Assembly: GCF_001449115.1 (NCBI RefSeq)
Contig: NZ_LAIJ01000009.1
Span: 2,238,114 to 2,302,113 of the forward strand
Direction: 5' to 3'
Length of the DNA stretch: 64,000 nt
Source: Occallatibacter gabretensis
GTDB taxonomy: Bacteria; Acidobacteriota; Terriglobia; Terriglobales; Acidobacteriaceae
Positions 44,228 to 52,914 of this stretch are shown here, piece after piece. The notes under the pieces are model-generated. The model saw nothing but the letters and a program-made list of their open reading frames with translations, was not told where the DNA came from and did not search any database. Positions within the stretch are counted from its first letter, which is position 1. Each line of letters begins with the position of its first letter. The position numbers and the translations under genes are program-made.

Positions 44228-45190
44228 ATGAAAAACGAATCTAACAATCTTCCTTATGTCTTGATTACTCCTTGCAGAAATGAAGCACGCTTCATTGAGG
44301 AGACACTCAAGTCTGTTGTGTCCCAGACGATACTTCCGCTGAAGTGGGTCATCGTAAACGATGGCTCGACAGACGCGACAGAAGAGATCGTGACGAAGTA
44401 TGCGGCACAACACAATTGGATTGAGCTGATCAATCGTCCAGCCAGGAAGGAACGCCATTTTGCAGCCAAGGTCGAGGCAGTCAATATCGGCCTGGAGTGC
44501 GTAAAGTTGCTTCCGTATGAGATCGTCGTTAACCTTGACGGGGATGTCACGCTGGACAGCGATCACTTCGAGTTTCTCCTATCCAAATTCAAGCAGGATC
44601 CGCGGCTGGGAGTTGCCGGTACGGTGTTTCATGAGCCGGGCGGATATAACTCTGGAACTGATAGTTTCGAAGGACAGACATACGTCTCCGGACAGTGTCA
44701 GGTCTTCCGCCGGAAGTGCTTTGAAGAGATCGGCGGATACATTCCCAGCAAGGCGGGCGGAATCGACTGGATGGCTGTCACAACGGCTCGCATGGTCGGA
44801 TGGAAAACACGCTCGTTTCGAGAGAAATCTTTTCTGCATCACCGGCCATTGGGAACGGCGGAGCGGGGGGCGGTCGCTTCGGCCTTTGCCTATGGCAAGA
44901 AAGATTACATTCTCGGCGGCCACCCGCTCTGGGAGGTCTTCCGCTGCACCTATCGAATGACGAAGCGTCCCTACGGGATAGCAGGCGTCGCGCTCTTCGC
45001 CGGATATGTGTCCGGCTTCTTAAGCCGTGCAGAGCGGCCTGTGTCGGATGAGCTTATGCGCTTTCATCGCCGTGAGCAGATGCTGAAGCTGAAAACCATC
45101 CTCTCATCGCTGGGCAGGCTCAAGAGCATCAACAATTTTGAGGTTCTGCCAGCCGAACCGAATTCGGCCCAAACCACCACTGCGAAGTAA
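44228..45190 (+). CDS. Family 2 glycosyltransferase
   Basis: This 320-residue GT-A-fold transferase has the start LITPCRNEARFIEETLKSVVSQT, VNDGSTDAT, the metal-binding DGD in VVNLDGDVTLDSD, and a late QCQVFRRKCFEEIGGY with the acceptor-side GGIDWMAVT. It should add one sugar of the EPS repeat unit. Its acceptor and donor are not visible. The 320 residues end in a weakly conserved basic helix that may touch the membrane. Confidence 0.87.
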   Translation: MKNESNNLPYVLITPCRNEARFIEETLKSVVSQTILPLKWVIVNDGSTDATEEIVTKYAAQHNWIELINRPARKERHFAAKVEAVNIGLECVKLLPYEIVVNLDGDVTLDSDHFEFLLSKFKQDPRLGVAGTVFHEPGGYNSGTDSFEGQTYVSGQCQVFRRKCFEEIGGYIPSKAGGIDWMAVTTARMVGWKTRSFREKSFLHHRPLGTAERGAVASAFAYGKKDYILGGHPLWEVFRCTYRMTKRPYGIAGVALFAGYVSGFLSRAERPVSDELMRFHRREQMLKLKTILSSLGRLKSINNFEVLPAEPNSAQTTTAK

Positions 45191-45239
45191 CGCAGCTTGC
45201 AGATTTGCCGTTTCAACACCCTTGAATGGACTTGCCATC

Positions 45240-46520
45240 ATGTCAACTGTACCAGCCGTCGTCGATACTCATCCAATAGCTAAAACAGGCTCTTTACAGG
45301 GCGAAGAAGTCCTTCGTGGTGTGAACCGCTTTATCTCCTGGCTTGACCGTTATGGTGAGACCTCCTGGGATTTTCAAACTTTTTACGCAAGCGACCTATG
45401 TCGAAATATTAAGCAGCTTTACTATCGCCAGCCACTTCTCGGCACGGTTGCTGTCTCTCCTATCATCTTCTGCGAAGCCTTCCTGCCTTCTGCTCGAAGA
45501 CTCTTTTGGAAACGCCAGAGATTCCCAATAGCAGATGCACATTACGCTATGGGCTTTGCGTTTCTGTCGCGTCATCTAAATTCTGAAGCACACTATCAGC
45601 GCGCGCGTCACTTTTTGCAGGTGCTCGAAGAGACTCGCTGCGCCGGGCATGATCGGTATTGCTGGGGTTATCCATTCAACTGGGGGACCCTGCGCGGGAC
45701 GATCTGGCAGGGAACGCCGCTCATCACCACGGTGCCTTACGTGTATGAGGCCTTCCGCGAAGTTCACGCGATCGATAATGATGCTCGCTGGCGTGAAATC
45801 ATGCGGTCCATCGCAGAGCACGGCGTGGAGGATTATCACGATTTCAAAACTTCAGAGCTTGCGTCTTCCTGCTCCTACAGTCCATTTCCCGAGCAGTCAG
45901 TGGGCGTTGTCAATGCAAATGCCTATCGCGCTTTTATGCTTACGCAGGCGGCGATAGATTTTTCTGACGATCGCTATTCAAAAGTCGCCAGCCGGAATCT
46001 TCATTTTGTGCTTGAGTCTCAGAATGCAGACGGATCCTGGCATTACGCAAACGACGGCACGAGACATTTTGTCGATCACTTTCACACGTGCTTTGTCATG
46101 AAAGCCCTTGCCAAAATCGAAGCGCTGACCGGCAATGCGGAATGCACGCAAGCAATCGAGCGCGGCGTCGATTTTTATGTGCGTAACCTCTTTGATGAAC
46201 ACGGTGTGCCTAAGCCTTTCGCAAAACCACCTCGGCTAATTGTGTATCGCCGTGAGTTGTACGACTATGCCGAGTGCATCAATCTCGGTATGTTGCTCAG
46301 GGGTCGTTTCGAAAAACTGGATCTGCTGGTTGACGGCGTTGTGAACCAAGTTCTGACGATTTGGCAACGTCCAAATGGCTCGTTCCGATCGCGACAACTG
46401 CTGTTCGGATGGGATAACGTTCCGATGCATCGCTGGGCGCAGGCTCAGCTGTTTCGTAGTCTGTCTCTGCTCCTGCTGAAAAGTGATCAGCACAAAAATA
46501 TTTCAGGCGCGAGGGCATAA
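45240..46520 (+). CDS. Predicted alpha/alpha-toroid protein of the EPS locus
   Basis: This protein of about 426 residues consists of repeated helical hairpins (HYAMGFAFLSRHL, RARHFLQVLEE, AYRAFMLTQAAIDF, SRNLHFVLESQNADGSWHYAND, FHTCFVMKALAKIEALTG). These resemble an (alpha/alpha)6 barrel such as those of delta-4,5-hydrolases, lyases and terpene-cyclase-like proteins. There is no signal peptide, so it acts in the cytoplasm. Similar proteins sit beside asparagine-synthase homologues in other EPS loci, but I know no proven function. ATG 45240 is chosen; the frame is open to 45138, overlapping the glycosyltransferase gene, with an unconserved extension. Confidence 0.6.
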   Translation: MSTVPAVVDTHPIAKTGSLQGEEVLRGVNRFISWLDRYGETSWDFQTFYASDLCRNIKQLYYRQPLLGTVAVSPIIFCEAFLPSARRLFWKRQRFPIADAHYAMGFAFLSRHLNSEAHYQRARHFLQVLEETRCAGHDRYCWGYPFNWGTLRGTIWQGTPLITTVPYVYEAFREVHAIDNDARWREIMRSIAEHGVEDYHDFKTSELASSCSYSPFPEQSVGVVNANAYRAFMLTQAAIDFSDDRYSKVASRNLHFVLESQNADGSWHYANDGTRHFVDHFHTCFVMKALAKIEALTGNAECTQAIERGVDFYVRNLFDEHGVPKPFAKPPRLIVYRRELYDYAECINLGMLLRGRFEKLDLLVDGVVNQVLTIWQRPNGSFRSRQLLFGWDNVPMHRWAQAQLFRSLSLLLLKSDQHKNISGARA

Positions 46521-46528
46521 GTTTAGAT

Positions 46529-48409
46529 ATGTGCGGAATATGCGGACAATTTAATTATGGCCGGCAAGCTCCGGTCCTGCTGCGCGAGGTACAACAGATG
46601 GCGCGCAGTATTATTCATCGCGGCCCCGACGACGAAGGCTACTACGTTAACGACCGGATTGGATTAGGCTTCCGCCGTCTCTCGATTATCGATATTGAGG
46701 GCGGCCATCAGCCAATGTCCGATGCTGAGGAAACAGTGCGCGTAGTCTTCAACGGGGAGATATACAACTTCCCAGAGTTGCGCCGCGAACTTGAAAGCTT
46801 TGGCCATGTCTTCCGCACTCGCTCTGATACCGAGGTGATCGTTCTCGGCTACAAACAATGGGGCGACGATGTTCTCAATCATCTGAATGGAATGTTCGGG
46901 CTCGCGATCTGGGATGAACGCAAACGCCGACTGCTGATTGCACGCGATCCCTTCGGCATCAAGCCAATCTATTACAAGATTAAAGATGGCAGCGTATGGT
47001 TTGGTTCGGAGATTCGAACTATTCTGGCCACGGCAAAGGATAATCCTGAACCAGACCCTACCGCGCTGAATCTTTTTCTTAGGTATCGCTTTACTCCCTC
47101 GCCTTATACGGTTTTCAAGGGGATAAGCAAGCTCGCCGCCGGAACGATGCTGATTTTCGAGGATGGCAAGTCGAGTCAGCGCCGCTGGTACCGCAACAAT
47201 CCCCACCCATTCTCTCCGATGAAATCCGAAGCTGAGGCTCGCGAGGAGTTACTGGAGATTTACAAGCGTTCCGTCAAGAGACATCTGCTCAGTGACGTGC
47301 CGGTAGGATTGCTACTGAGTGGCGGCATAGATTCCTCGTTACTTCTGGCGCTCATGAACCTATATGGGAAGTCGTGGCGTACATTCACAGTTGGGTACGG
47401 TAAAACTTTTGCGGATGACGAACTGAGCGATGCGGCGCAGACTGCCGCTGAGTTCAACGCCATGCATACAGAGGTTTTGCTCGACCGGAAGACCTTCGAG
47501 GATTCATTGCCACGGGTGGTGGAGTTCATGGAAGAGCCTGTTGCCACTCCCTCGGTTTTGCCGATGTTTTTTGTCTGTGAGCGGGCCCGGCGCGATGTGA
47601 AGGTAGCACTGATCGGGCAAGGCCCCGACGAACTGTTTGGCGGATATCGCCGGCATCTGGGAACTCGTTATGGCCAGATCTGGGGCACTATGCCTAAATG
47701 GGTACGAGGACCGATTTCTTCCATGGTTGAGGCGCTACCCAGGAATGAAACCTTGAAGCGTGGCGTGCGCTCACTGGATACGCCGGATCGCCTGCGGCGA
47801 TATCAGCAGGTTCTTTCACTCCTGCCTGATGGACAGATCGATGGCCTCTTCAAATCGAATATTCTGCCCCCTGCGCCAGGAGACGAAATTCTGAAGTCGT
47901 GGGGCGACTTCTCCGATCTGATGGACCACACCGATGAACTGGGTGGCCTGCAGTTCATTGAAATGCGCTCTACTCTGCCGGATGAACTACTAATGTATGG
48001 CGATAAGCTGTCCATGGCTCACAGCCTGGAAGTGCGTGTACCTTATCTCGACAAGGAGGTCGTCGAGTTTGGCGAAAGGCTGTCTGCGGGCTTTAAAGTG
48101 CGCAATGGCGTGGGCAAATGGATTCACCGGGAAGTCTGCAAGTCCTTCCTTCCTGCATCGATTATGCGCCGCAAAAAACGTGGCTTCGCCATGAATGTTG
48201 TGGACGAATGGTTCCGGGCTGAGCAGTCGAAGAAAATGGAAGGAATGCTGCTGGATCCCCAGTCACATATATTCGACTATCTGCAGTCTGCAGCCGTTCG
48301 GGCACTTCTGGATCAACATCGCTCCGGCGCGAGCGATCATCACAAAATTCTCTTCAGTTTGGTTGTTTTGGAAGAGTGGCTCCGTGGTAGCGTGGTGCCT
48401 GCGGTTTGA
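46529..48409 (+). CDS. asnB: Asparagine synthase (glutamine-hydrolysing) family, EPS-associated
   Basis: This 626-residue class II amidotransferase has the glutaminase Cys directly after the start Met (MCGICGQFNYG), RGPDDEGYYV, FNGEIYN and RSDTEVI. The synthase domain has LLLSGGIDSSLLLAL (near residue 260) and GQGPDELFGGYRRH. It can make asparagine, but in polysaccharide loci close relatives (WbpS-type) amidate uronic acids. Because the locus also encodes uronate-forming enzymes, amidation of the EPS uronates is the better guess. It starts 9 bp after the toroid gene. Confidence 0.88.
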   Translation: MCGICGQFNYGRQAPVLLREVQQMARSIIHRGPDDEGYYVNDRIGLGFRRLSIIDIEGGHQPMSDAEETVRVVFNGEIYNFPELRRELESFGHVFRTRSDTEVIVLGYKQWGDDVLNHLNGMFGLAIWDERKRRLLIARDPFGIKPIYYKIKDGSVWFGSEIRTILATAKDNPEPDPTALNLFLRYRFTPSPYTVFKGISKLAAGTMLIFEDGKSSQRRWYRNNPHPFSPMKSEAEAREELLEIYKRSVKRHLLSDVPVGLLLSGGIDSSLLLALMNLYGKSWRTFTVGYGKTFADDELSDAAQTAAEFNAMHTEVLLDRKTFEDSLPRVVEFMEEPVATPSVLPMFFVCERARRDVKVALIGQGPDELFGGYRRHLGTRYGQIWGTMPKWVRGPISSMVEALPRNETLKRGVRSLDTPDRLRRYQQVLSLLPDGQIDGLFKSNILPPAPGDEILKSWGDFSDLMDHTDELGGLQFIEMRSTLPDELLMYGDKLSMAHSLEVRVPYLDKEVVEFGERLSAGFKVRNGVGKWIHREVCKSFLPASIMRRKKRGFAMNVVDEWFRAEQSKKMEGMLLDPQSHIFDYLQSAAVRALLDQHRSGASDHHKILFSLVVLEEWLRGSVVPAV

Positions 48410-48588
48410 GAAGTGCATCGATAGTGGAATTGAATCTAGACAATTAGTTCACTTAACATTGTCTGAAGCTATCCGGTGTTCGGTGTTGGCTGATCCAGCG
48501 ACTTCAAAATGAAGAACGCAAGGGTTGGTTATTCGACGACCTCCATTGTGTGGTTATGCACCATTGATCTCCTAACAGATACAGACTT

Positions 48589-49839
48589 ATGAGTGGTATG
48601 CCAACTCTAGTTGAAGACATTTCGGTTCCTGCTAATCTGTCCGTCCGACAGGCCCCATTAGAGGTCTCCTTGCTGACGGGCGGAGTCGATCGGCCGTATG
48701 CCCAAGGTCTGGCGATGGCTCTGATTGCTAAAGGCGTTCGTCTGGACGTTATTGGCAGCGATTATGTTGATAGTCCGGAAATGCAAACTACGTCCGGGCT
48801 GCATTTTTTCAATCTATGGCCGCCCCAGTCGGCGAATCGCACAGCGGTCGGCAAGCTTTCGAGAGTGCTGCGGCATTATGCCAGCCTTATTCGGTACACC
48901 GCAGCGGCAAAGCCGAAAGTCTTTCACATCCTCTGGAACAGCAAGGTCCAGTTTTTTGATAGAACTCTTCTGATGCTCTACTACAAAGCTATGGGTAAGA
49001 AGGTTGCACTCACAGCGCATAATGTCAATGAAGCTAAGAGAGACGGAAAAGATTCATTTCTAAATCGTCTGACGCTGCGGATGCAGTACTGGCTGACGGA
49101 CCACATATTCGTGCATACACAAAAGATGAAGGATGAACTTATCTCCGACTTCGGAGTACGCGACCGTGTAATCACTGTGATTCGGCATCCCATCAACGAT
49201 GCTTTTCCCGATACAAGTATGACTCCTGCTGAGGCAAAGAAAAAACTGGGCTTGCAGAGTCACGACAAGGCGTTACTTTGCTTTGGCAGAATCAAGCCGT
49301 ATAAAGGCATTGAGCACATGTTGGAGACATTTAGGATCCTGGCCAAACAAGACAGGAGCTACCGTCTCATCATTGCGGGCGAGGCCGAAAAAAGAAACGA
49401 GGACTATCTCAACGAAATCAAGCGGCTGATTCCGTCAGAGCTGATGCACGACGAGCGGATCCTTCTTAAGGCCCAGTTCATTCCCGATGAAGATGTCGAG
49501 CTTTATCTGAAAGCCGCCGACGTGATGGTTCTACCCTACAACCAAATCTTTCAAAGTGGCGTGCTTTTCCTCGGCTACAGTTTCGGATTGCCAGTAGTTG
49601 CGACGGATGTTGGCTCATTCAAAGAAGAAGTTATTGAGGCTAGAACAGGATTCATGGCTCAACCGGGCGATCCGGCAGATCTGGCTAGAGCGATCAACGA
49701 CTACTTCTCTAGTGATCTCTATAAGGATCTAGGGAAGACGCGGACGGAAATCAAGGAACACGCCGACACGCATCACTCATGGACCGCCGTCGCCGAACTG
49801 ACACGGAATGCCTATAGTAGTAGCCTGAAGAAAAACTAG
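48589..49839 (+). CDS. Family 4 glycosyltransferase
   Basis: This 416-residue GT-B-fold transferase has the C-terminal domain signatures LLCFGRIKPYKGIEHMLETF and DVMVLPYNQIFQSGVLFLGYSFGLPVVATDVG, with E-x7-E-type spacing in the nucleotide-sugar site. The N-terminal domain holds VSLLTGGVDRPYAQGLAMALI and KKVALTAHNVNEAKRD. It should add a sugar with retention of configuration to the lipid-linked repeat unit in the cytoplasm. It follows a 179-bp gap after asnB in which I see no gene. Confidence 0.87.
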   Translation: MSGMPTLVEDISVPANLSVRQAPLEVSLLTGGVDRPYAQGLAMALIAKGVRLDVIGSDYVDSPEMQTTSGLHFFNLWPPQSANRTAVGKLSRVLRHYASLIRYTAAAKPKVFHILWNSKVQFFDRTLLMLYYKAMGKKVALTAHNVNEAKRDGKDSFLNRLTLRMQYWLTDHIFVHTQKMKDELISDFGVRDRVITVIRHPINDAFPDTSMTPAEAKKKLGLQSHDKALLCFGRIKPYKGIEHMLETFRILAKQDRSYRLIIAGEAEKRNEDYLNEIKRLIPSELMHDERILLKAQFIPDEDVELYLKAADVMVLPYNQIFQSGVLFLGYSFGLPVVATDVGSFKEEVIEARTGFMAQPGDPADLARAINDYFSSDLYKDLGKTRTEIKEHADTHHSWTAVAELTRNAYSSSLKKN

Positions 49840-49923
49840 AAAAGCGGAAGACTTCTTTGCATCGGTTGATAAGGTGTATGCAAAGAAAAACGAATGATTG
49901 AGCATACGGGGAAGGAAGATACG

Positions 49924-51234
49924 TTGAGAATCAGTGTGTTTGGTTTGGGATATGTTGGCACGGTTTCTGCTGGCTGCCTTGCGTACGACGGTCATGAAGT
50001 AATCGGTGTGGATCCAGTCCAAGGCAAAGTTGACATCATAAATGCCGGACAATCACCGATCATCGAAACGGAAATCGGAGAAGTTATCTCTGAGACCGTT
50101 CGCACCGGTCGGCTCCGCGCAACAAATGATGTGAACGAAGCTATCAATAACACAGATTTGTCGTTTATTTGCGTAGGAACTCCAAGTCTGCCGAACGGCA
50201 ATCTCGATCTCGCCTATGTTCTGCGAGTTTGCGAAATGATCGGCGAGGTCCTGAAGAAGAAGGCAGGGAATCACACAGTCGTTATTCGTAGCACAATTCT
50301 TCCGGGGACAATGCGGCGGATTGTAATCCCCACATTGGAAGAGCACTCAGGCAAACAGGCCGGCGTCGACTTCTATGTCTGCAATAACCCTGAGTTTTTG
50401 CGGGAAGGCTCGGCAGTAAAGGATTTTCGCAGCCCACCGAAGACGGTCATTGGCCAGCTTAATGAAGCTGGTGGCGAACTCCTGGCAAGCCTGTACTCAG
50501 GACTTGATGCGCCACTCATTCGGACCGATCTGGAAACCGCTGAGATGGTGAAATATGTGGACAATAGCTGGCACGCGCTCAAGATTGGCTTCGCGAATGA
50601 AATCGGAAACCTCAGCAAAGTTCTCGCGATTGATGCGCACGAAGTAATGAAGATTTTTTGTCAAGACCAAAAACTGAATATCTCTCCGGCTTATCTCACT
50701 CCTGGTTTTGCGTTTGGGGGATCCTGTCTTCCAAAAGACCTGCGCGCGCTGAACTACAAAGCAAAGGTAAGTGATCTGGAACTTCCAATTATCTCTTCGA
50801 TACTGCCAAGCAATGAAATGCAGGTGAATCGGGGGCTGCAAATCATCCTAGGGAAGGGGAAAAAGAGAATCGGAGTTCTCGGTTTCAGCTTTAAGGCTGG
50901 AACAGATGACCTGCGCGAAAGTCCAATGATTGAAATCATTGAGCGGCTGCTGGGCAAAGGGTATGAGCTGCGCATTTACGACAAGAATGTCAGTGTCGCA
51001 AGCCTGGTTGGAGCCAACCGAGATTTCATCCTGAATAAGATTCCCCATATATCACGTCTGATGGTTGATAAAATCGAAGATGTGCTGGATTTTGCGGAGA
51101 CCATTGTTGTAGGAAACCGAGCTCAGGAATTCGTTGGCGTAACTGAAAGAGTTCGGCCGGGCCAAACGGTTGTGGATTTTGTGCGAATAGCCGAACAGAG
51201 GAGTGAGAACGGCTACGATGGTATTTGCTGGTGA
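49924..51234 (+). CDS. algD: GDP-mannose 6-dehydrogenase
   Basis: This 436-residue UDP-glucose/GDP-mannose dehydrogenase oxidises the C6 alcohol to a carboxylate in two NAD+ steps. It begins RISVFGLGYVGTVSAGCLA and has NNPEFLREGSAVKDF, and the catalytic Cys in FAFGGSCLPKDLRAL is residue 268, the same number as in Pseudomonas aeruginosa AlgD. It also shares the distinctive AlgD C-terminus (GICW) and FKAGTDDLRES. These favour GDP-mannose over UDP-glucose as substrate. The TTG at 49924 is preferred to the ATG at 49894 because GGAAGG precedes it and the resulting N-terminus aligns with AlgD. The product, GDP-mannuronate, would feed the EPS. Confidence 0.9.
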   Translation: MRISVFGLGYVGTVSAGCLAYDGHEVIGVDPVQGKVDIINAGQSPIIETEIGEVISETVRTGRLRATNDVNEAINNTDLSFICVGTPSLPNGNLDLAYVLRVCEMIGEVLKKKAGNHTVVIRSTILPGTMRRIVIPTLEEHSGKQAGVDFYVCNNPEFLREGSAVKDFRSPPKTVIGQLNEAGGELLASLYSGLDAPLIRTDLETAEMVKYVDNSWHALKIGFANEIGNLSKVLAIDAHEVMKIFCQDQKLNISPAYLTPGFAFGGSCLPKDLRALNYKAKVSDLELPIISSILPSNEMQVNRGLQIILGKGKKRIGVLGFSFKAGTDDLRESPMIEIIERLLGKGYELRIYDKNVSVASLVGANRDFILNKIPHISRLMVDKIEDVLDFAETIVVGNRAQEFVGVTERVRPGQTVVDFVRIAEQRSENGYDGICW

Positions 51235-51259
51235 ATTCCTTGACTGTTACTCAAGGAAT
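51235..51259. terminator. Hairpin directly after algD
   Basis: A perfect 9-bp stem (51235-51243 with 51251-51259) with a 7-nt loop begins at the base after the stop codon. It lacks a following T run, so it may be an mRNA-stabilising or Rho-type 3' structure or a target of antitermination rather than a full terminator. The remaining 200 bp to the next gene show nothing clear. Confidence 0.5.
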
Positions 51260-51459
51260 GCAGACTTGATATTCACATGCATATTCAAGCTTTTGATCTG
51301 ATCAAACTTGCCGCAGCAAATGAGACCTACATCGTAAGTGGTCAGCACTGTAGCCAAGACAAGCATAGGCAGCAGATTCTGCAATCTACCGCGGTGGCCA
51401 ATAATATATCGCGTCTCTGCAGGACTCGACATGAAATTTCATAAACAGACGAGGTATAT

Positions 51460-52686
51460 GTGAGAGAGAAGGTTCTCATCATCGTTGAAAACGCACCCGT
51501 TCCGCTGGACCCACGTGTCTGGAAGGAAGCGCTTGCGTTAAACGAGGCAAACTATGATGTAACGGTTTTGTCTCCCAAGTACAAAGGCTATACGAAGGGC
51601 TATGAGTTAATAGATGGAATTCATATCTACCGTCACCCTATGCCGAAAGAAGGAAATGGGGCATTTGCATATATATGGGAATATTGCTGTGCTCTGTTCT
51701 GGGAATTCTTGCTCTCGTGGTGGATTTATTTCCGACGCGGATTCAATGTGATACAGGCGTGCAATCCGCCAGACACTATTTTCCTGATTGCCCTGCCGTT
51801 CAAGCTTTTTGGCGTTAAGTTTATTTTTGATCACCATGATGTCAATCCAGAATTGTATCTGGCGAAATACGAAAGAAAAGACTTTCTGTATAAGGTTCTA
51901 GTGTGGCTGGAGAAAATGACCTTCCTAGCCAGCGATGTCGTTATCGCAACAAACGATACCTACAAGGAGATCGCGGTGACACGGGGCCGTAAAGCACCCG
52001 AGCGCGTGTTTGTTGTTCGCAATGGACCGAACCTGACAACGTTTCGACCGGTCGCCCCAAATCCCTCGCTAAAGTACGGGAAACCTTACCTAGTTGGATA
52101 TGTTGGCGTTATGAGTGCTCAGGATGGCCTGGACATCCTTTTAGGCGTGGCGGAGTATATCAAGGCACTGGGAAGGCTAGACGTTCACTTCACTTGTGTA
52201 GGCAGTGGTCCAGCTTTCGTGGAACTACAGCAAATGGTCATCGAAAAGAACATTGCTGATATTGTGAACTTCACAGGGAGGATTCCAGATAAAGATCTCC
52301 TTGAAATTCTTTCCACAGCGGATATCTGTGTCAATCCCGATAAACCATGCCGTATGAATGATATTTCAACCATGATCAAGATCATGGAATACATGGCTAT
52401 GGGGAAGCCGATTGTCCAGTTTGACCTTAAGGAAGGAAGAATAAGCGCACAGGACGCGTCACTGTATTGCGACAAAGAGAACCAAGTCGCGGATTTTGCA
52501 GACAAGATACTATGGTTAGTTGATCATCCGGAAGAGAGGCAACGGATGGGAAAATTTGGCTATACGCGCGTCCAGACGGAGCTTGCGTGGAGCTACTCCG
52601 TCGGGAATTTGCTTGCTGCCTATGAGAAGGTTTTTAGCGAAAAACGCAGGAAAAGTACGCTGCAGAGCAGCCCCTCGGAGCTATGA
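51460..52686 (+). CDS. Family 4 glycosyltransferase
   Basis: This 408-residue GT-B-fold enzyme has the N-terminal domain typified by IVENAPVPLDPRVWKEALALNEANYDVTVL and FDHHDVNPELYL. The C-terminal domain has LVGYVGVMSAQDGLDILL, CVGSGPAF, VNFTGRIPDKDLLEILSTADICVNPD and KIMEYMAMGKPIVQFDLKEGR. This group resembles WbuB/WcaL-like transferases of EPS loci. It starts with GTG 51460 behind GAGG. The donor sugar is unknown. Confidence 0.88.
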   Translation: MREKVLIIVENAPVPLDPRVWKEALALNEANYDVTVLSPKYKGYTKGYELIDGIHIYRHPMPKEGNGAFAYIWEYCCALFWEFLLSWWIYFRRGFNVIQACNPPDTIFLIALPFKLFGVKFIFDHHDVNPELYLAKYERKDFLYKVLVWLEKMTFLASDVVIATNDTYKEIAVTRGRKAPERVFVVRNGPNLTTFRPVAPNPSLKYGKPYLVGYVGVMSAQDGLDILLGVAEYIKALGRLDVHFTCVGSGPAFVELQQMVIEKNIADIVNFTGRIPDKDLLEILSTADICVNPDKPCRMNDISTMIKIMEYMAMGKPIVQFDLKEGRISAQDASLYCDKENQVADFADKILWLVDHPEERQRMGKFGYTRVQTELAWSYSVGNLLAAYEKVFSEKRRKSTLQSSPSEL

Positions 52687-52914
52687 ATAGAGATTCGAAG
52701 CGCGACTGGAGTACAAATTGGACATGGGAACATTTTATTACTGAAGAAACGCGGAATATAAAGTCTGGAACTGATTAGGTCTGCTTTCGTTTAAGCAGGC
52801 ATCGGTCTGTGATCGTGTCAATTGTCATTCAAGTTAATGATGTAACGCTCTGATGCATTGCGCAACTATAACCACGATGTCTATCCGAAGTCGTCATTCA
52901 ATTTTGCTAACGAG

